Shown: piece after piece, positions 61,782-64,000 of the stretch
Layout of the letters: each line of letters begins with the position of its first letter
Position numbering within the stretch: position 1 is the first letter of the stretch
Origin: Streptomyces fuscichromogenes
Lineage (GTDB): Bacteria > Actinomycetota > Actinomycetes > Streptomycetales > Streptomycetaceae
Direction of reading: 5' to 3'
Assembly (NCBI RefSeq): GCF_014645815.1
Contig: NZ_BMML01000026.1
Location: 1 to 64,000 of the forward strand
Length of the DNA stretch: 64,000 nucleotides
Position numbers and translations under genes: made by a program
Notes under the pieces: generated by a model
What the model saw: only the letters and a program-made list of their open reading frames with translations
The model's database searches: none
What the model was told of the DNA's origin: nothing

Positions 61782-63278
61782 ATGGTCCAGGACATCCAGG
61801 GCGACCCGCCCTCGGACGCTCGCCTGACCGAGCTCCTGCGCACCCCGACCGCCACCGCCTACCCCGCCCTCCAGGAGCTCCGGGCCCGCCACCACCCGGC
61901 GGTCCTCGCCTACGCCCGCCTCTGCTCGGCGGGCGACGCGGCGGCCCGCCGGCTCACCGCGCAGACCTTCACCACCGCTGCCCGCGACATCGCCCACGGC
62001 GCCGAGCCCGTCGTGCCGCTCCGCCACCACCTGCTCCTGCTCACCGCCCGGCTGGCCGCCGACTGGTCCGGCGACGAACACTCCGCCGCCCTGGACCCCA
62101 CCCTCCTGCTGGTCCTGAACTCCTCCGGCGTCCCGACCCCGCCCCTGCTCCCGGCGTTCCAGTCGCTGCCCTCCCGCACCCAGGGTCTGATCTGGTACGG
62201 CGTGCTGGAGCGGGAGCCCGCCGAGCGGACCGCCACCCACCTCGGCCTGACCCCGGAGGACGTCCGGTACGACACCCCGCCCGCCCTCCAATCCCTGGCC
62301 CAGGCCTGTCTGCGCGGCCGGCTGGCCGCCTCCGACGACCCGCGCTGCGCGGACTTCCGTCGCCTGATCGAGGAGTCGGTCCGCCCGGAGAACCCCCGCC
62401 ACAGCCCCGACCTGCACGCGCACATGGCCCGCTGCCCGCACTGCACGGCCGCGTTCGAGGACCTCACGGCGCTCCGGGACGCTCCGCGCGAGACCCTGGC
62501 GGACGGCCTGCTGCCGTGGGCCGGAACGGCGTACGCACGCCACGAGACCCCGCTCGCCTCCGCCTCCGCCGCCGACCCGGCCCCGCCCCGGCAGCGCCGT
62601 CCGCCGTCCCGGCGCCTGCTCCTGACCTCCACGGCCCTGGGCGTGGCCCTCGTGCCGCTGCTGCTGTTCCTTCTCGCCCACCGGGGCACGCACACCCCCG
62701 ACCCCGCCGCGGCGACCCCGTTGCCGCCGAGCCCGCAGGTGACCGTGACGGCGACGACGACCGTGTCGCCCACGCCGTCCACCGTGTCCACCGCGCCCGG
62801 TGCCGGTGCCACCTCGCGCGCCCCGACCCGCTCCCCGAGCCCGAGCCCCTCGCCCAGCCCCGCCCCCGATCCCCCGGGTACGGCCTACGCCCAGGTCGTG
62901 AACCTCGCCACCGCCCGCTGCCTGGACGTCCAGGACGGCGACTTCGACGACGGCACCGACGTCGTCACGGCCGCCTGCACCGCCTCGGCCACCCAGCGCT
63001 GGCGGGTCGACCCGGACCGGGGCGTCCTGCAGTCCGCCGCCGACCCGGACTTCTGCCTGGACAGCCGGGGTTCGGTCGACAAGGGCGTCGGCATCTGGAG
63101 CTGCTCCTCGGTGGACGGCGACCACGGCGACAACCTCCGCTTCACCGTCACCCCCGACGGCGAGATCCGCCCGGAGATCGCCCTCGGCACGACCCTCACC
63201 CCGGCCGGCGACGACGAGCTCTCCCTGGCCCCGGCCGACGACGGCACCGGCCAGCGCTGGCGGGCCGGGGCGGGCTGA
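61782..63278 (+). CDS. fusion: ECF sigma-like region, HxxxCxxC zinc motif, TM helix, ricin-type lectin
   Basis: 498 aa, start ATG 61782 with GGAAGGGG upstream. Residues about 10-75 resemble ECF sigma region 2 (LQELRARHHPAVLAYARLCSAGDAAARRLTAQTFTTAAR), and about 127-165 region 4 (LPSRTQGLIWYGVLEREPAERTATHLGL). At about 210 is HMARCPHC, the HxxxCxxC motif of zinc anti-sigma factors. One TM helix (about 284-306) is followed by a Pro/Ser/Thr linker and a C-terminal ricin-B lectin (about 365-498; VNLATARCLDVQDGDFDDGTDVVTAAC, QRWRVDPD). The lectin should face outside and the sigma-like part inside. Whether it signals to RNA polymerase is unknown. Confidence 0.85.
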   Translation: MVQDIQGDPPSDARLTELLRTPTATAYPALQELRARHHPAVLAYARLCSAGDAAARRLTAQTFTTAARDIAHGAEPVVPLRHHLLLLTARLAADWSGDEHSAALDPTLLLVLNSSGVPTPPLLPAFQSLPSRTQGLIWYGVLEREPAERTATHLGLTPEDVRYDTPPALQSLAQACLRGRLAASDDPRCADFRRLIEESVRPENPRHSPDLHAHMARCPHCTAAFEDLTALRDAPRETLADGLLPWAGTAYARHETPLASASAADPAPPRQRRPPSRRLLLTSTALGVALVPLLLFLLAHRGTHTPDPAAATPLPPSPQVTVTATTTVSPTPSTVSTAPGAGATSRAPTRSPSPSPSPSPAPDPPGTAYAQVVNLATARCLDVQDGDFDDGTDVVTAACTASATQRWRVDPDRGVLQSAADPDFCLDSRGSVDKGVGIWSCSSVDGDHGDNLRFTVTPDGEIRPEIALGTTLTPAGDDELSLAPADDGTGQRWRAGAG

Positions 63279-63279
63279 T

Positions 63280-64000
63280 TCAGCCGGCGACCCGGACGCC
63301 CTTCCGCCACACCCCGCTGACCAGCGGAACCCCCGGCCGGTAGGCCAGGTGGACATGGCTCGGGGCGTCCAGCAGGAGCAGGTCGGCGTAGGTGCCTGGG
63401 GTCAGGCGGCCGATGTCGTCGCGTCGCAGGGCCGCCGCGCCGCCCGCCGTGGCCGACCAGACGGCCTCGTCGGGGGTCATGCGCATGTCCCGCACCGCCA
63501 GGGCGACGCAGAACGGGACGGAGGAGGTGAAGGAGGAGCCGGGGTTGCAGTCGGTGGAGAGGGCGACCGTCACGCCGGCGTCGAGGAGGCGGCGGGCGTC
63601 GGGCCATTCGGCGCGGGTGGAGAACTCGGCGCCGGGCAGGAGGGTGGCCACGGTCCGGCTGTTGGCGAGGGCGTCGACGTCCGCGTCCGTCAGGTGGGTG
63701 CAGTGGTCGGCGCTGGCCGCGTCGAGTTCCACGGCGAGCTGGACGCCGGGGCCGTAGGAGAGCTGGTTGGCGTGGATCCGCGGGGTCAGGCCCCTGGCCC
63801 TGCCCGCGGTGAGGATCGTCCGGGCCTGGTCGCCGTCGAAGGCGCCCTTCTCGCAGAAGACGTCGATCCAACGGGCGTACGGGGCGCAGGCGTCCAGCAT
63901 CTCGCCGGTGACCAGGGCGACGTAGGCGGCCGGGTCACCGGCGAAGTCCGGGGAGACGATGTGGGCGCCGAGGTAGGTGACCTCGTCGGTGTGGCGGGCG
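63280..64000 (-). CDS. hutI: imidazolonepropionase, C-terminal part (runs off the right edge)
   Basis: About 240 codons visible, stop at 63280; the N-terminus lies outside the window. HutI hydrolyses 4-imidazolone-5-propanoate in histidine breakdown. The amidohydrolase metal ligands visible are His in IHANQLSYG and Asp in [34 protein letters not shown] is the loop in between. The end of the domain ([28 protein letters not shown]) is typical. It converges with the lectin-fusion gene, with a 1-bp gap between the stops. Confidence 0.92.
   Translation of the reverse strand, partial: ARHTDEVTYLGAHIVSPDFAGDPAAYVALVTGEMLDACAPYARWIDVFCEKGAFDGDQARTILTAGRARGLTPRIHANQLSYGPGVQLAVELDAASADHCTHLTDADVDALANSRTVATLLPGAEFSTRAEWPDARRLLDAGVTVALSTDCNPGSSFTSSVPFCVALAVRDMRMTPDEAVWSATAGGAAALRRDDIGRLTPGTYADLLLLDAPSHVHLAYRPGVPLVSGVWRKGVRVAG

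Overview
The window is high-GC actinobacterial chromosome, almost certainly Streptomyces. Codon third positions are nearly all G/C. GTG and TTG starts are common and several starts look leaderless. It carries the sporulation regulator WhiB, F420 genes, six LytR-CpsA-Psr (LCP) proteins, DUF397/DUF5753 regulators and LAETG/LPKTG sortase substrates. From memory, the gene order (ahcY, CDF, manA, Trm112, manB, whiB, CDO, fbiA-fbiB, manC, LCP cluster, purE-purK, sigI module, hutI) follows the conserved core of the S. coelicolor chromosome; I could not run an alignment.

Layout. 1-0.36 kb: promoters and leader of an rRNA operon that runs leftward out of the window. 0.4-3.2 kb: divergent SpoIIM-like and RDD membrane proteins and a hypothetical. 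3.4-10.5 kb: leftward block of ahcY, CDF transporter, manA, SIS sugar-phosphate protein, Trm112-like protein and phosphomannomutase. 11-17.8 kb: DUF3499, a zincin-like protein, DUF5719, a very large membrane glycosyltransferase and whiB. 18.2-22.5 kb: a Cys-rich leader peptide and terminator before cysteine dioxygenase, then fbiA-fbiB and an AlkA-type glycosylase. 22.6-26.5 kb: manC, a secreted PGRP-type amidase, TIGR03089. 26.7-38.4 kb: six LCP genes with a family-2 glycosyltransferase and a thioesterase. 38.5-42.2 kb: a small secreted protein, a Csp3-like copper store, an acyl-CoA dehydrogenase and a UDP-glucose/GDP-mannose dehydrogenase. 42.4-48.5 kb (the most accessory-looking part): a CGNR regulator divergent from two VOC proteins, a dipeptidase-like protein lacking all metal ligands, an XRE-DUF5753/DUF397 locus with two small membrane proteins, and an intact dipeptidase. 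48.5-55 kb: purE-purK, GtrA, a two-component system and a peptide transporter. 55-59.1 kb: a surface-protein operon with two sortase substrates. 59.3-64 kb: anti-sigma, anti-anti-sigma and SigB/F-type sigma genes, a sigma-like/zinc-finger/TM/lectin fusion, and the 3' part of hutI.

A cell-envelope theme joins many genes: manA, manB and manC make GDP-mannose; the GT2 enzymes, GtrA and the UDP-sugar dehydrogenase build or move polymers; LCP proteins attach polymers to peptidoglycan; a PGRP amidase and sortase substrates act at the wall.

Most notable points: (1) a 30-codon ORF ending in a run of Cys codons, followed by an intrinsic terminator just before cysteine dioxygenase, i.e. a probable cysteine attenuator; (2) a repeat family with a 20-nt core present in at least seven sites, each copy downstream of a stop codon and in that gene's orientation; (3) a dipeptidase pseudoenzyme 2.4 kb from its intact paralogue; (4) a one-chain fusion of sigma-like, HxxxCxxC, transmembrane and ricin-lectin parts beside a sigma module; (5) an 11-bp perfect inverted repeat before the XRE/DUF397 locus. 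No prophage, IS, CRISPR array or tRNA was seen.
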